From FEN-1350 sp964386005 (lineage in GTDB: Bacteria > Planctomycetota > Phycisphaerae > Sedimentisphaerales > Anaerohalosphaeraceae), in assembly GCA_964386005.1 (NCBI GenBank), contig CAYLSB010000136.1, forward strand, positions 1 through 6,268: a stretch of DNA of 6,268 nucleotides. Reading direction: 5' to 3'. Positions 6,173 to 6,268 of this stretch are shown here, one piece after another. Both the position numbers and the translations under genes were made by a program. Positions within the stretch are counted from its first letter, which is position 1. The number at the start of each line of letters is the position of its first letter. The notes below the pieces were generated by a model, which worked only from the letters and a program-made list of their open reading frames with translations, made no database searches and was not told the DNA's origin.

Positions 6173-6200
6173 ATTATACCGCCGAATGACACCGCGTCAA
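6173..6200 (-). promoter_or_regulatory. Near-consensus promoter of the transposase, apparently leaderless
   Basis: On the minus strand: TTGACG (6200-6195), a 16-nt spacer and a perfect TATAAT (6178-6173). Only 7 nt separate TATAAT from the ATG at 6165, so transcription would begin at or next to the start codon. The -35 element starts 3 bp from the right inverted-repeat copy. Confidence 0.65.
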
Positions 6201-6203
6201 CCA

Positions 6204-6220
6204 AAAAAGGTTCCTGACAC
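6204..6220 (-). repeat. Right copy of the inverted repeat flanking the transposase
   Basis: AAAAAGGTTCCTGACAC on the plus strand, the exact reverse complement of 5473-5489. The bases outside both copies do not extend the match. Confidence 0.85.
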
Positions 6221-6268
6221 GAATGGCACTTCCTTAAGGTATTTATAGCAAAAAGTCTCCTGTGTCCG
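6221..6268. other. Right flank of the transposase unit
   Basis: Forty-eight bases beyond the inverted repeat contain no gene that can be called; the window ends here. CCTTAAGG at 6232-6239 is a short palindrome of unknown meaning. Confidence 0.5.

Larger units (their letters stand above)
5473..6220. mobile_element. Compact RAYT transposase unit bounded by a 17-bp inverted repeat
   Basis: A 748-bp unit contains one transposase gene on the minus strand. It is delimited by a perfect 17-bp inverted repeat (5473-5489 and 6204-6220). The interior is about 60% GC or more, above the flanks. I see no clear target-site duplication outside the repeats, in keeping with single-strand Y1 transposition, which does not make one. 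The unit lies just after msrB and appears to interrupt no gene. Mobility is inferred; RAYT genes are often domesticated single copies. Confidence 0.6.

Noticed and set aside
5461..6189. A 242-codon plus-strand open frame opposite the transposase
   Set aside because: It is the antisense shadow of the RAYT gene in GC-rich DNA. Its translation is rich in Pro/Arg/Gln with no domain, whereas the minus-strand frame has a full HUH and Tyr motif set.

Overview
The window looks like a chromosomal stretch from a bacterium of the Planctomycetota or a related PVC-type lineage. This rests on a DUF1080 lipoprotein, secreted/lipoprotein-style enzymes of moderate GC (about 50-55%), and a solitary RAYT-type Y1 transposase. 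The placement is an inference from gene content, not from a phylogenetic marker. Nothing in the window is an obviously new multi-gene system; most genes belong to recognisable families.

Layout from left to right. Positions 1-402 hold no supportable gene. A secreted CocE/NonD (peptidase S15-like) hydrolase lies on the minus strand (403-2340). Upstream of it, after a spacer carrying a strong stem-loop, is a DUF1080 (3-keto-disaccharide hydrolase-type) lipoprotein gene, also on the minus strand (2620-3219). A 243-bp divergent regulatory region separates DUF1080 from a complete bacterioferritin gene (bfr, 3463-3930, plus). It contains recognisable sigma70-type promoters in both directions, a 14-bp tandem repeat and a short palindrome. 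bfr is followed by a long hairpin with a T-tract, a good intrinsic terminator (4010-4055).

The right half starts with an AT-rich, membrane-anchored DUF2314 protein (4140-4682, minus). It is divergent from a peptide-methionine (R)-S-oxide reductase with an apparent lipoprotein signal (msrB, 4867-5448, plus). Twenty-four bases after msrB lies a compact 748-bp unit (5473-6220): a RAYT/Y1 transposase gene on the minus strand bounded by a perfect 17-bp inverted repeat. Its stop codon lies inside one repeat copy. A near-consensus promoter abuts the other copy, placed so that the transcript would start almost at the ATG.

Functionally, bfr (iron storage and detoxification) and msrB (repair of oxidised methionine in exported proteins) both fit oxidative-stress defence. 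The S15-like hydrolase and the DUF1080 protein fit extracytoplasmic breakdown of peptides/esters and sugars. No operon clearly joins these roles. The most interesting parts are the architecture of the RAYT unit, the bfr/DUF1080 divergent control region, and the unusual exported form of MsrB.
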